A stretch of DNA of 31,804 nucleotides, from assembly GCA_025997455.1 (NCBI GenBank), contig BNUP01000012.1, positions 1-31,804 on the forward strand, written 5' to 3'. Of this stretch, positions 17,598-24,636 are shown piece after piece. How positions within the stretch are numbered: the stretch's first letter is position 1; every line of letters begins with the position of its first letter. The notes under the pieces are model-generated. The model was not told where the DNA came from, ran no database searches, and was given only the letters and a program-made list of their open reading frames with translations. This DNA is from Fibrobacterales bacterium. Its GTDB lineage: Bacteria > Fibrobacterota > Fibrobacteria > Fibrobacterales > Fibrobacteraceae. The position numbers were made by a program, and so were the translations under genes.

Positions 17598-17864
17598 ATG
17601 GCAGGTGATTTAAGAAAAAGTCGTTTTAATAAGGCAAGTAAAAAGCCGCCCGTACCGGCATCTCAAGGTGTGGCTCTCGGCGACTTGCTGGGAAAAAAAT
17701 TGGAGCAGGTGAAACGCAATCGTGAAGAGGAAATTAAGCAGATGGTTCGCGATGCCCGCAATAATCCCGATGTTCAAAAATCATCTAAAAAATTCGCAAC
17801 CGCTAAACCTGCCGCCAAACCCGCAATCAAACCGACAATTAAAAAGAACTCCGTTAAACAATGA
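17598..17864 (+). CDS. Small basic Lys/Ala/Pro-rich protein
   Basis: An 88-residue protein of unknown function. ATG 17598 has AGAGG at good spacing. It is strongly basic. Residues about 24-55 (VALGDLLGKKLEQVKRNREEEIKQMV) look like a charged helix, and the C-terminus is a low-complexity tail with KPAAKPAIKPTIKK, as in some nucleic-acid-binding proteins. It is divergent from sprA and ends six bases before tRNA-Arg. I know no named family; a histone-like or RNA-binding role is only a guess from composition. Confidence 0.6.
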   Translation: MAGDLRKSRFNKASKKPPVPASQGVALGDLLGKKLEQVKRNREEEIKQMVRDARNNPDVQKSSKKFATAKPAAKPAIKPTIKKNSVKQ

Positions 17865-17869
17865 TTTTC

Positions 17870-17942
17870 GCCTCCATAGCTCAACTGGATAGAGCACGGG
17901 TTTCCTAAACCTGTTACCCAAGTTCGACTCTTGGTGGGGGTA
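17870..17942 (+). tRNA. tRNA-Arg (anticodon CCU)
   Basis: A 73-base cloverleaf: acceptor GCCTCCA/TGGGGGT (a G-U at the first pair and one U-G), D stem GCTC/GAGC, anticodon stem CGGGT/ACCTG with loop TTCCTAA (anticodon CCT at 17904-17906), and T arm CCAAG TTCGACT CTTGG. The discriminator base is A. CCA is not encoded. It reads AGG codons. A run of toxin-antitoxin-type genes follows, as is common beside tRNA genes. Confidence 0.93.
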
Positions 17943-17972
17943 TTAAATAATCTATTCAAACGAGGAGGTTCT

Positions 17973-18251
17973 ATGTTTGCAGTTCAAGGCATTTATGACG
18001 GCGGTTCGGTTTTACCGCAGGAGGCTATACCTGTTAGGGAATCTTATGAAGTGGTGATTACTTTTTTGAGACCGAAAAATATAAAAAAAAGTCTCATTAC
18101 AGAAGAACTTTCAGACAAGCGAGCCGGATATCAAAGGTTTATAAAATACGGAAAAACATTGCGTTCAGATTTTGATTACAAAAAAGATTGCCGAACTCCC
18201 ATAAAAAACTACCTGATAACTGCCCAAAGAGCATCATTAACAAGCCTTTGA
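17973..18251 (+). CDS. Antitoxin-like small protein, C-terminus probably altered
   Basis: A 92-residue protein from ATG 17973, which has a perfect GAGGAGG upstream. The start MFAVQGIYDGGSVLPQEAIP followed by YEVVITFL matches the AF2212/DUF-type antitoxins that usually pair with PIN-domain toxins. After FDYKK, where relatives normally continue into a short acidic/YxxEKYG-like end, the sequence becomes CRTPIKNYLITAQRASLTSL, and its last 43 bases are antisense to the converging CopG/BrnA-like gene. This looks like a truncated or fused gene; no PIN toxin follows. The upstream in-frame extension runs through the tRNA end and is rejected. Confidence 0.6.
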   Translation: MFAVQGIYDGGSVLPQEAIPVRESYEVVITFLRPKNIKKSLITEELSDKRAGYQRFIKYGKTLRSDFDYKKDCRTPIKNYLITAQRASLTSL

Positions 18252-18517
18252 TAAGGCTTATGCTCTCGTTTTGCTTTTTGTTTCAAACCTTCAACCAAAA
18301 CAATAGGAAGGCGGAACGAGTACATTTTTCGTGCGGGTTTTTCCCTGAGTTTTTTAATAGCCTCAGAACCGTCTTTCGCTCCGAGTTCGGCAAGGGTATA
18401 AACCTTGCCATTCTTTTCAGCCTCAGCACATTCAGCATTAGTTTCCTCTATATGCTCATCAAACCATTGACCGAGAGCATTTAATTCGTCGTCATCCACA
18501 ATTTCAATCTTTCTCAT
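18209..18517 (-). CDS. BrnA/CopG-like antitoxin
   Basis: A 102-residue protein with AGAGG upstream of ATG 18517. The acidic N-terminal half (DDDELNALGQWFDEHIEET) is followed by a C-terminal segment, KMYSFRLPIVLVEGLKQKAK then YQRLVNDALW, which fits a ribbon-helix-helix DNA-binding domain as in BrnA/CopG antitoxins. It starts three bases after the DUF4258 gene, so the two form a toxin-first operon. By family precedent it would neutralise the toxin and repress the operon. Its 3' end overlaps the antitoxin-like gene on the other strand by 43 bases. Confidence 0.7.
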   Translation of the reverse strand: MRKIEIVDDDELNALGQWFDEHIEETNAECAEAEKNGKVYTLAELGAKDGSEAIKKLREKPARKMYSFRLPIVLVEGLKQKAKREHKPYQRLVNDALWAVIR

Positions 18518-18520
18518 AAA

Positions 18521-18739
18521 TTACCTCTTTCCGGAGAAAACATACGCAGTTATAACCGTTTCATCACCGCTTGCAACAATCCTTATTCGTCTGCCTTTTG
18601 CTGTTTTGCCTGTTAAAACAACAACTTCAGACTGTTTGTCGCTTGGGACTGAAGTTGTATTTATATTTTCCCAAACCTCATACAATTCATCCACACTTAT
18701 CCCCCGCTCTTGCATCCGCAACAAAGCGTGTTTAGTCAA
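18521..18739 (-). CDS. DUF4258-type (RelE-fold) putative toxin
   Basis: A 72-residue protein beginning TKHALLRMQERGIS, the H...R...RGIS pattern at the start of DUF4258 proteins, then strands VVVLTGKTAKGRRIRIVAS and VITAYVF. DUF4258 proteins share the RelE-like fold and are often toxin partners; ribosome-dependent mRNA cleavage is a possible activity but untested here. The start is TTG at 18739. No Shine-Dalgarno is seen, which fits the very short leader predicted from its promoter. It is followed three bases later by the antitoxin gene. Confidence 0.7.
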   Translation of the reverse strand: MTKHALLRMQERGISVDELYEVWENINTTSVPSDKQSEVVVLTGKTAKGRRIRIVASGDETVITAYVFSGKR

Positions 18740-18751
18740 TTTCGTACCGCA

Positions 18752-18780
18752 AGTATAGAAAATTATTTAAGAAATGTCAA
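18752..18780 (-). promoter_or_regulatory. Strong sigma-70-type promoter of the TA pair
   Basis: Minus strand: TTGACA (18780-18775), a 17-base spacer, then TATACT (18757-18752). The hexamers and spacing are near-consensus. Transcription would begin about six bases before the TTG start at 18739, so the toxin mRNA would be almost leaderless. Confidence 0.75.
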
Positions 18781-18784
18781 TACA

Positions 18785-18947
18785 TTTATATGGTGAATGG
18801 ATATTCTCCCAACTTTCCACTTTTAACTTTCAACTTTACACTCTATTCCCCACGCCCCTACAGGATTCTGCGACGGTCGTGCAGAATGACGATTTCTTCC
18901 CCACTTTCAACTTTACACTTTTAACTATCAACTTTTTTCTACCTTCC
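18785..18947 (+). promoter_or_regulatory. Pyrimidine-rich leader and start-proximal motif of dnaQ-like gene
   Basis: Contains GGTGAATGGATATTCTCCC, runs of the CACTTTCAACTTTACAC type, a hairpin ATTCTGC/GCAGAAT (18865-18886) and TTTTCTACCTTCC (18935-18947), five bases before the ATG. Related modules precede other genes in the window. No open frame here looks coding. Confidence 0.5.
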
Positions 18948-18951
18948 CCAA

Positions 18952-19560
18952 ATGCTAACGCCATCTTTTGTTGCACTCGACTTAGAGACCACAGGTTTAG
19001 ATACCGATAAAGACAGTATCATCGATATTGCACTCGTGCGTTTTGAAAACGGCGAACCTATGGAAAATTTGAGTTTTTTGGTAAAACCCGAAAAAGAAAT
19101 CTCCTCATTCGTCAATTACCTCACGGGCATAAATTCCGCAGAGTTAAGTTCGGCGTTGCCGTTCAAAGAAATTGCACCAAAGGTGTTGGAGTTCATAGGG
19201 CAAAGCCCGATAGTTGCACACAATTCCGCATTCGACTCAAAGGTTTTTTCGCTTGCACTCACGCGGAACGGTTTCAAAAATTTGAATTTTGTATTCTGGG
19301 ACTCACTTGCAATTGCACAAGCGGCTTGGACTTTTGAAAGTCATAAATTGGTAAATTTGGTAAAGCAATTGAATATAAGCGTGAGTGCATCACACCGCGC
19401 CCTGCCAGATGCGGAGGCGTGCGGAAAAGTATTTTGCTTGGGTCTTGCCGAACTCTTAAAATACGATAAAGAAGTAAGGGAAAAATTTGAAAAGGTTTTA
19501 ATCGGAACGGAATATAAAACATTATTTGAAAATTCAGAAGTACAAGGAGTTGCACAATGA
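18952..19560 (+). CDS. DnaQ-family 3'-5' exonuclease (DEDDh)
   Basis: A 202-residue stand-alone exonuclease domain. All DEDDh residues are visible: D10 and E12 in ALDLETTG (Exo I), D95 in AHNSAFDSKVF (Exo II), and H148/D153 in HRALPDAEA (Exo III). The family uses two metal ions to remove nucleotides from 3' ends, as in the DNA polymerase III epsilon subunit and the N-terminal domain of Firmicute DinG. It overlaps the DinG-like gene by four bases (ATGA). The pair thus reproduces, as two proteins, the exonuclease-DinG fusion known elsewhere. The start at 18952 directly follows TTTTCTACCTTCC. Confidence 0.9.
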   Translation: MLTPSFVALDLETTGLDTDKDSIIDIALVRFENGEPMENLSFLVKPEKEISSFVNYLTGINSAELSSALPFKEIAPKVLEFIGQSPIVAHNSAFDSKVFSLALTRNGFKNLNFVFWDSLAIAQAAWTFESHKLVNLVKQLNISVSASHRALPDAEACGKVFCLGLAELLKYDKEVREKFEKVLIGTEYKTLFENSEVQGVAQ

Positions 19561-21446
19561 GCGAGAACCAAAAGCAATATACCGATTTTGCGGCACAAGC
19601 GCTGAGTGCCAATACCAAAACTCCGCAGAATATATTTTTTGCAGAGGCACAAAACGGAATAGACCGTGCATCAGGCTATCTCACCGCCGCCTTAGATTAC
19701 ATAAACGAAAATCCGAACGAAAGAATTTTAATCAGCACTTCGAGCAGGAACAAACAGAAATATATTTGGGAGAACTCTCTTCCCGCTCTTAACACACTCA
19801 CACAAAAACTCCGCCCCGCACTTCTCAAAGAAAGATTTTCCTATATCTGCCTGCGCAAATTCAACGACTGCATAAACGATGCCGAACACCGACTCACCGC
19901 AGAAGAAAGAGTCATTTTTCTCTCGCTCATAACTTGGGCGTGCAAAACCAAAGACGGCGACTTAAACGAAGTTCTGCATCATACCCGCACCCCGATACTC
20001 TGGAAAAAAGTTGCCTGCGAACCCGCATCCTGTGCAGGTGAATCGTGCAAATACTACACCGAATGCCATTTTCAAAAAGCGAAAAAAGCCGCAGCATCCT
20101 CAAACCTTTTAATTGTTAATCATCAATTATTCCTGCAAGATTTGAATCTCGATTTTGCAATTTTGCCTCCCTATACCAAAGCAATTTTTGACGATGCAGG
20201 TCGCCTTCCCGTTGCAAGCAGTCGTGCATTTGCCCGCAACCTCTACTTCTATTCCTTGCGAAACGCAATAAAGCAGAATAGTTGGTCGGATAAATGGACT
20301 GCACTCGCAACCGAAAGTGAAAAGGCATTTTTGGCACTTATAAAACAAGTTCAAGAATTTGCCGCCAAAGCGAAAAAACGAAAATTCGCCTACTCGCAAA
20401 ACTTTGCCGCCGAAACAGGCATATCTCCCGAACCCTTGCAAAACGCCTTAGCCGCGTTATTAGAAAACATTGAACAACAGCAAGATAACTCCAAAGACAC
20501 CGCTCAATTTTACTCCGACATTCGCAAAATCAAAAGCGATTTGTCCTTCCTGTTCGCCGCAAGCCACAGCAACTTGGTGTATTGGGTGGAGAGCAACTCA
20601 AACCCGTATCAAGTGTCCTTTAACGCCGAACCGCTCAATGCGAGTTCAAAATGGAGAGAGTCATTTTATCCAGCGATTCAATCCGCATTTTTTACCTCTG
20701 ATGTCCTTAGCACAGATTCGGTTAATGCCCAATTCGACTATTTTGCAAATTGTCTGGGCTTAGGCGGAAGTCATCGCACAATCGCCAAAATTTTCACCGC
20801 AGAATCGCCCAATCAACAGGCGACCGTAGTAGGAATAGATTTTTTACCCAAACCCACCGACCCGAATTTCAACACGGAAATTGTCAAAACCTTGTGCGAA
20901 CTCCTGCCTCGCAATCCCGAAAATTCGTTGGTATTCTGCGATTTCGGCATAATACAAAAATTATCCGCCGCAATAGTTGATAATCCGCCAACGCCCGCCC
21001 GCCGCCTCTTCACGCAAGGGGTCGATGGCAATTTTTATAACCTCTTATCATTCTTCACCAAAGAACAGGGCAGCATACTTCTCGGCACCTCCGATGAACT
21101 CAAAAATTTGGAAGAGGCAGACCTTCCCGCAAATCTCTTTGTCGCCCTCACCAGACTGCCATTCCCCGACATAAAAGACCCCGTAACGGAGGCACGCCAA
21201 AACCACTTGAAATCGCAAGAAAAAAACGCATTTATTCTCCTCACCCTTCCCGAAACCACATTAAATATTCGCAAACTTTACGCCGCTCTATCTCGTTTTA
21301 CACCTGAAGTAAATGGCAAACGCACAATTTTCATAACGGATTCCCGCTTGTTCACCGAGCAATACGGGGCAAAAATTCAAAAAGCCTTGCCGAATTTTCA
21401 AACGATAAGCCATCGCGTATTCAGCAACCCTACTGTTTCCGTGTAA
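19557..21446 (+). CDS. DinG-like protein with degenerate ATPase motifs, Fe-S cysteines kept
   Basis: A 629-residue homologue of DinG/XPD-type superfamily 2 helicases. The Fe-S cluster region is intact: C98 (SYICLRK), C159, C164 and C170 (SCAGESCKYYTEC), followed by LLIVNHQLF as in DinG. The catalytic motifs are not. Where DinG has EAGTGTGKS, this protein has EAQNGIDRA (30-38), so the Walker A lysine is Arg and the glycines are lost. DEAH is DDAG (212-215), and the SAT motif is TSD. Near the C-terminus, AALSRFTPE replaces the QGxGRxIR arginine-finger motif although LPFPDIKDPV is conserved. I expect a DNA-binding partner without helicase activity. It overlaps the DnaQ-like gene by four bases, implying coupled synthesis. 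Confidence 0.8.
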   Translation: MSENQKQYTDFAAQALSANTKTPQNIFFAEAQNGIDRASGYLTAALDYINENPNERILISTSSRNKQKYIWENSLPALNTLTQKLRPALLKERFSYICLRKFNDCINDAEHRLTAEERVIFLSLITWACKTKDGDLNEVLHHTRTPILWKKVACEPASCAGESCKYYTECHFQKAKKAAASSNLLIVNHQLFLQDLNLDFAILPPYTKAIFDDAGRLPVASSRAFARNLYFYSLRNAIKQNSWSDKWTALATESEKAFLALIKQVQEFAAKAKKRKFAYSQNFAAETGISPEPLQNALAALLENIEQQQDNSKDTAQFYSDIRKIKSDLSFLFAASHSNLVYWVESNSNPYQVSFNAEPLNASSKWRESFYPAIQSAFFTSDVLSTDSVNAQFDYFANCLGLGGSHRTIAKIFTAESPNQQATVVGIDFLPKPTDPNFNTEIVKTLCELLPRNPENSLVFCDFGIIQKLSAAIVDNPPTPARRLFTQGVDGNFYNLLSFFTKEQGSILLGTSDELKNLEEADLPANLFVALTRLPFPDIKDPVTEARQNHLKSQEKNAFILLTLPETTLNIRKLYAALSRFTPEVNGKRTIFITDSRLFTEQYGAKIQKALPNFQTISHRVFSNPTVSV

Positions 21447-21741
21447 TCCATTTTATTTTTCCGCTGTCAGCAGCCATACTTGTGGGGGTGCTCATCGCAG
21501 AATTGAGATTTCCCTGCAAAATTTCAACCAACTGACTAATCTGCATATTCAAACCCTGTGCAATTTGAAACAGCGTATCGAGTCGCGGAATTCTCTTTCC
21601 GTCTTCAAGCATAGCGACATATTGCCGCGAAAGTCCGCTCTTAGCCGCGAAATCCTTTCTCGTAATAGACCTGTTCAACCGTTCATCGTGCAATAACCGT
21701 TGTAGCGATGCCGACAAATTTTTTGCTAAAGTATCATTCAT
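21430..21741 (-). CDS. XRE-family transcriptional regulator
   Basis: A 103-residue protein with a Cro/C1-type helix-turn-helix at about residues 27-66 (ITRKDFAAKSGLSRQYVAML then GKRIPRLDTLFQIAQGL), followed by a short Ser/Thr-rich tail. Its 3' end overlaps the converging DinG-like gene by 17 bases. A TTTCTATTCTTT motif lies about 20 bases upstream of ATG 21741. The target is unknown; it may regulate itself or the neighbouring accessory genes. Confidence 0.85.
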   Translation of the reverse strand: MNDTLAKNLSASLQRLLHDERLNRSITRKDFAAKSGLSRQYVAMLEDGKRIPRLDTLFQIAQGLNMQISQLVEILQGNLNSAMSTPTSMAADSGKIKWITRKQ

Positions 21742-21800
21742 TTCAACAAATGTAGTTAAAGAATAGAAATTTTATGACAACAACTGTTGGCAAAAATCGG

Positions 21801-23369
21801 CTAACAGCCTACAACAGTTATGGTTTTTCCTTCAAAATTCTCTGTCCGCGTAAAAATTTTCTCATCCCAAGTTTTAGAATCATCGCGGTCAAATATAACC
21901 AAATGCCCTTCGGATACGCCAAAGGTATCCATATATGCGGCAATTTGCTCTACACTTTTATTGAATGGTTGATTGCCCTTTATTTTAATTTCAACAGGAT
22001 ACTTATGGTCATCATAAACAACACATAAATCGGAACGACCGCTCCCGCTTGCCATTTCCCTGATAATATCGCCCCCGCCATTTATAATTCTCTGCAAAAA
22101 AGCCTGCATCACCAAATGCGGAGCGGCTTCCTTGTAATCGAATCGCTCTCCCCAAATTTTGCTGTTCTCTCGCCAAAAAACTTGAAAATCCCTCATCAAA
22201 TAGTCCATATCTATTTTGCCGTCTTTAAGATAACGAGGAACAATTAATTCGGGATTCTTTAGATTTAGAGAATCCTGCACTCTAAAACTCAATGCTCTGC
22301 CAATCATCTCGGCATAAATGGGATTTCCCGGCACAACAGCCCCGTTTTTTAATTCACGGATAATTCCCAAATCGCGTGTATATAGAAAATCATTTGTGGC
22401 TTTATCAATATCACCTTCGCCTGTGATCATCGGTTGCACAACATTATGCACTCTCTGTTCTTTTAACCTTTCTATTAAACTGTCAAAATGCACATCCCGC
22501 CGCCGAATCAGTGTTTGTATGGCTTGGTGAGACATAACTTTTGTGATGATTTGTGAAAAATCTCTGTTTGTAATTTTATCGGCACACTCGCGGGCAATGG
22601 CGTTCACAAGCCAAGGTTGCCCCAAAGTCTGCTCATAAACGAAACTAAAAATACTCTCCTCAAATTTTTGTCCTGTATTTGCCGTGTGTTGCATGTAAAG
22701 TTCTTTAATTTCTTCTTCCGTAAAATTCCGTAAGGTGAGTGCTTCCGAGACAACATTAAAAGGGCTTGCACTGCCCAGAGTTTCTTGGTCGGGGCGGATA
22801 AACGCTTTGTAATCGCGAATGTTTCGCATACCGACGAGAGCGAGCGAATGCACAAAAGGGACTCCCGTGTTGCGGTCTATATAACCTTTGCGGAGTTGCC
22901 GTAAAAAAGAGATAAGAGTTTGGTTGCTTAGGCAGTCTGCCTCGTCAAAAAATATGATGAGCGGTTTGTCTAAGAGCGAGCAGTAATCGGCAAGGGCACT
23001 ATACAACACATCGGAAAATGATATGCCTGTTGTATTTTGGGCGAACTGTTCTTTATGCGGAAGGGCTGTATATTTAAGTGCAGATTTGATACTTGCAATA
23101 ACTGTCGATAAACCTTTTTCGGGTTCTATAATTCCATCGGACTCTTCGAGCGAACAATATAAAGCGTAATAATCGCCTTTTGCGTTGATGCTTTGGGTTA
23201 GGTTGATGAGCAGCGTAGTTTTACCGCTCTGCCTTGCCGCGTGGATAACGAAGTATTGTTTGTCTGTAATAAGTCGTCCGACCTCATCTCCCAGACGCCG
23301 GTAGGCATCTATGATATAATGGTCTACGGGGTTGCAGGGACCTGCGATGTTGAATAGTTTGCGTGACAT
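21801..23369 (-). CDS. AAA ATPase with PD-(D/E)xK-like C-terminal domain
   Basis: A 522-residue protein. Walker A is AARQSGKTT (about 44-52) and Walker B LIIFFDEAD (about 137-145). A winged-helix-like middle region follows (LTLRNFTEEEIKELY...TLGQPWLVNAIA). The C-terminus (about 442-470) has GRSDLCVVYDDHKYPVEIKI: D447, E460 and K462 fit the D-(D/E)xK nuclease core. Proteins with this plan are widespread STAND/AAA-like ATPases, often present in several divergent copies; the true role is unknown. ATG 23369 has TTTCTATCTTT six bases upstream. It differs from the DUF4143 ATPase at 6173 in both domains. A mosaic repeat begins 30 bases upstream. Confidence 0.8.
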   Translation of the reverse strand: MSRKLFNIAGPCNPVDHYIIDAYRRLGDEVGRLITDKQYFVIHAARQSGKTTLLINLTQSINAKGDYYALYCSLEESDGIIEPEKGLSTVIASIKSALKYTALPHKEQFAQNTTGISFSDVLYSALADYCSLLDKPLIIFFDEADCLSNQTLISFLRQLRKGYIDRNTGVPFVHSLALVGMRNIRDYKAFIRPDQETLGSASPFNVVSEALTLRNFTEEEIKELYMQHTANTGQKFEESIFSFVYEQTLGQPWLVNAIARECADKITNRDFSQIITKVMSHQAIQTLIRRRDVHFDSLIERLKEQRVHNVVQPMITGEGDIDKATNDFLYTRDLGIIRELKNGAVVPGNPIYAEMIGRALSFRVQDSLNLKNPELIVPRYLKDGKIDMDYLMRDFQVFWRENSKIWGERFDYKEAAPHLVMQAFLQRIINGGGDIIREMASGSGRSDLCVVYDDHKYPVEIKIKGNQPFNKSVEQIAAYMDTFGVSEGHLVIFDRDDSKTWDEKIFTRTENFEGKTITVVGC

Positions 23370-23398
23370 AATGTAAAGATAGAAATAAAATTAAAGGA

Positions 23399-23690
23399 GG
23401 TAACCTCTATTAACCTCCTAAGAGGTTGGTAGAGGTTACCAAGCGACATGGGCGAACTGCGTTTTTTATGCAAATTTGAGTAGTTTTCTGCCATTGTATA
23501 TACAGATTATCTCAGGTTTCTTTTTAACACTCTAACTTACGAGTGCTAAAGCACTCTCTCTCCGAAAGCCAAACTCTTGGCTTTCAGTATCACAACTCCT
23601 TTTTAATTGGGCGGCTATACTTATTGCCGTCGTCTCTAAAAACTCAAATTTTATGATATTGTGGTTCAGATGAGTTTTTAGAGGTTTCCT
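23399..23690. repeat. Composite mosaic repeat B-A (copy 3) interrupted by type C sequence
   Basis: B hairpin 23399-23440 (GGTAACCTCTA ... TAGAGGTTACC) with tail AAGCGACATGGGCGAACTGC; A half at 23626-23690 (GTCTCTAAAAACTC ... GAGTTTTTAGAGGTTTCCTT). Between the two tails lies type C sequence related to the 60-bp array at 2965: about 23490-23530 and 23588-23625, split by about 60 bases holding two hairpins (GAGTGCTAAAGCACTC and GAAAGCCAAACTCTTGGCTTTC as a stem-loop). The inner end of the A tail is missing, replaced by C sequence. The A half abuts the SDR stop codon. Confidence 0.8.
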
Positions 23691-24439
23691 TAAGTGGTTG
23701 GATTGAACTTCCACCCAAAATCATTATGATACACCATAAGTTTTCCCATTCCGCCGTCAATCGTAAAATTTTGTCCTGTAATAAAACCCGCCGCATCACT
23801 GCACAAATATAGGGTCATATTTGCAATATCGGCAGGCGTGCCAATGCGACCCGCAAGTTGTTGTTTTTGGTCGGCTTTGCTCCATTTTGCTCCTGCGGTA
23901 TCTACCCACCCCGGTGAAATTGCATTTACGCGAACCATGCCCGCAAGACTTACGGCAAGTGCGTGGGTAAGCGATACAATACCGCCTTTGCTCGCACTAT
24001 AACTTTCAGTATCCGGTTGCGATTGAAACGCTCTTGTGGAACTTAAATTTACAACTGCGGCATTTTTTGTAAAATAAGGTAAAAATAACTGCGTGAGCAA
24101 ATAAGGTGCGGCAACACCTACTTTTTGCACATATACAAAATCATCAAAACTGCAATCCGATAAAATTCCCTTTTTGGCAAGACCCACGCTCGCATCATTG
24201 ATTAAAAAATCGACTTTATCAAATTTTTTCACCACTTGTTTTGCAAATTCACGGAGCACAGATTCTTCGGCAATATCGCCCTGAAAAAAGAAGTTTGCTC
24301 CGTTTGCAATTTCTTTGTCTATGACTGCAACTTTTGCACCTGCATTTTGAAAGTGTTCCGCAATGCTTTTGCCGATTCCGTTTGCACCGCCTGTTATGAC
24401 AACCGTTTTGTTTGGGAAGGAGAATTGGAGAGAGGGCAT
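23690..24439 (-). CDS. Short-chain dehydrogenase/reductase (SDR)
   Basis: A 249-residue classical SDR. The nucleotide-binding motif is TGGANGIG (16-23). The second motif reads NDAS (81-84) instead of the usual NNAG. Catalytic residues are Ser133/134 (NLSS), Tyr147 and Lys151 (YSASK), and the C-terminal TGQNFTIDGGM stretch is typical. It would use NAD(P) to oxidise or reduce an alcohol/ketone; the substrate is not readable. ATG 24439 is chosen because TTTCTACCTTCC lies six bases upstream; the frame is open to 24616, but the extra 59 residues come from pyrimidine-rich leader. It is divergent from pheS. Its stop is followed at once by a type A hairpin. Confidence 0.88.
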   Translation of the reverse strand: MPSLQFSFPNKTVVITGGANGIGKSIAEHFQNAGAKVAVIDKEIANGANFFFQGDIAEESVLREFAKQVVKKFDKVDFLINDASVGLAKKGILSDCSFDDFVYVQKVGVAAPYLLTQLFLPYFTKNAAVVNLSSTRAFQSQPDTESYSASKGGIVSLTHALAVSLAGMVRVNAISPGWVDTAGAKWSKADQKQQLAGRIGTPADIANMTLYLCSDAAGFITGQNFTIDGGMGKLMVYHNDFGWKFNPTT

Positions 24440-24636
24440 TGGGGGAAGGTAGAAAGTTTGCAGTGCTGGGGTATAGGGTGTGGGGTGTGGGGAAAGGAAT
24501 TGTAGGGGCGTGGTTTTTAACCCGCCCTTTTTGCAATGGTGAATTTGCGTGAGGGATAGTAGCGGTATTGTGCGAGCAATTTTAGCGGATAGCCCGACCC
24601 AAAGGGGCACGCCCAATTTTTTTCTACCTTACCAAT
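24440..24636. promoter_or_regulatory. Divergent promoter region between SDR and pheS
   Basis: Holds two outward copies of the start-proximal motif: TTTCTACCTTCC on the minus strand (24455-24444) and TTTCTACCTT on the plus strand (24621-24630, six bases before pheS). The SDR side is rich in C on the coding strand, with runs related to ACACCCTATACCCC. No coding frame is convincing. Confidence 0.5.

Noticed and set aside
17598..23690. A complete defence island or new multi-gene immune system
   Set aside because: The genes are compatible with one (TA pair, exonuclease, dead DinG, XRE, AAA-nuclease), but they lie on both strands without a shared operon, integrase or attachment repeat, so only the DnaQ-DinG pair is proposed as a unit.
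24440..24616. 59-residue N-terminal extension of the SDR
   Set aside because: It comes from the pyrimidine-rich leader; the Rossmann fold begins normally at the 24439 start, which has the start-proximal motif upstream.
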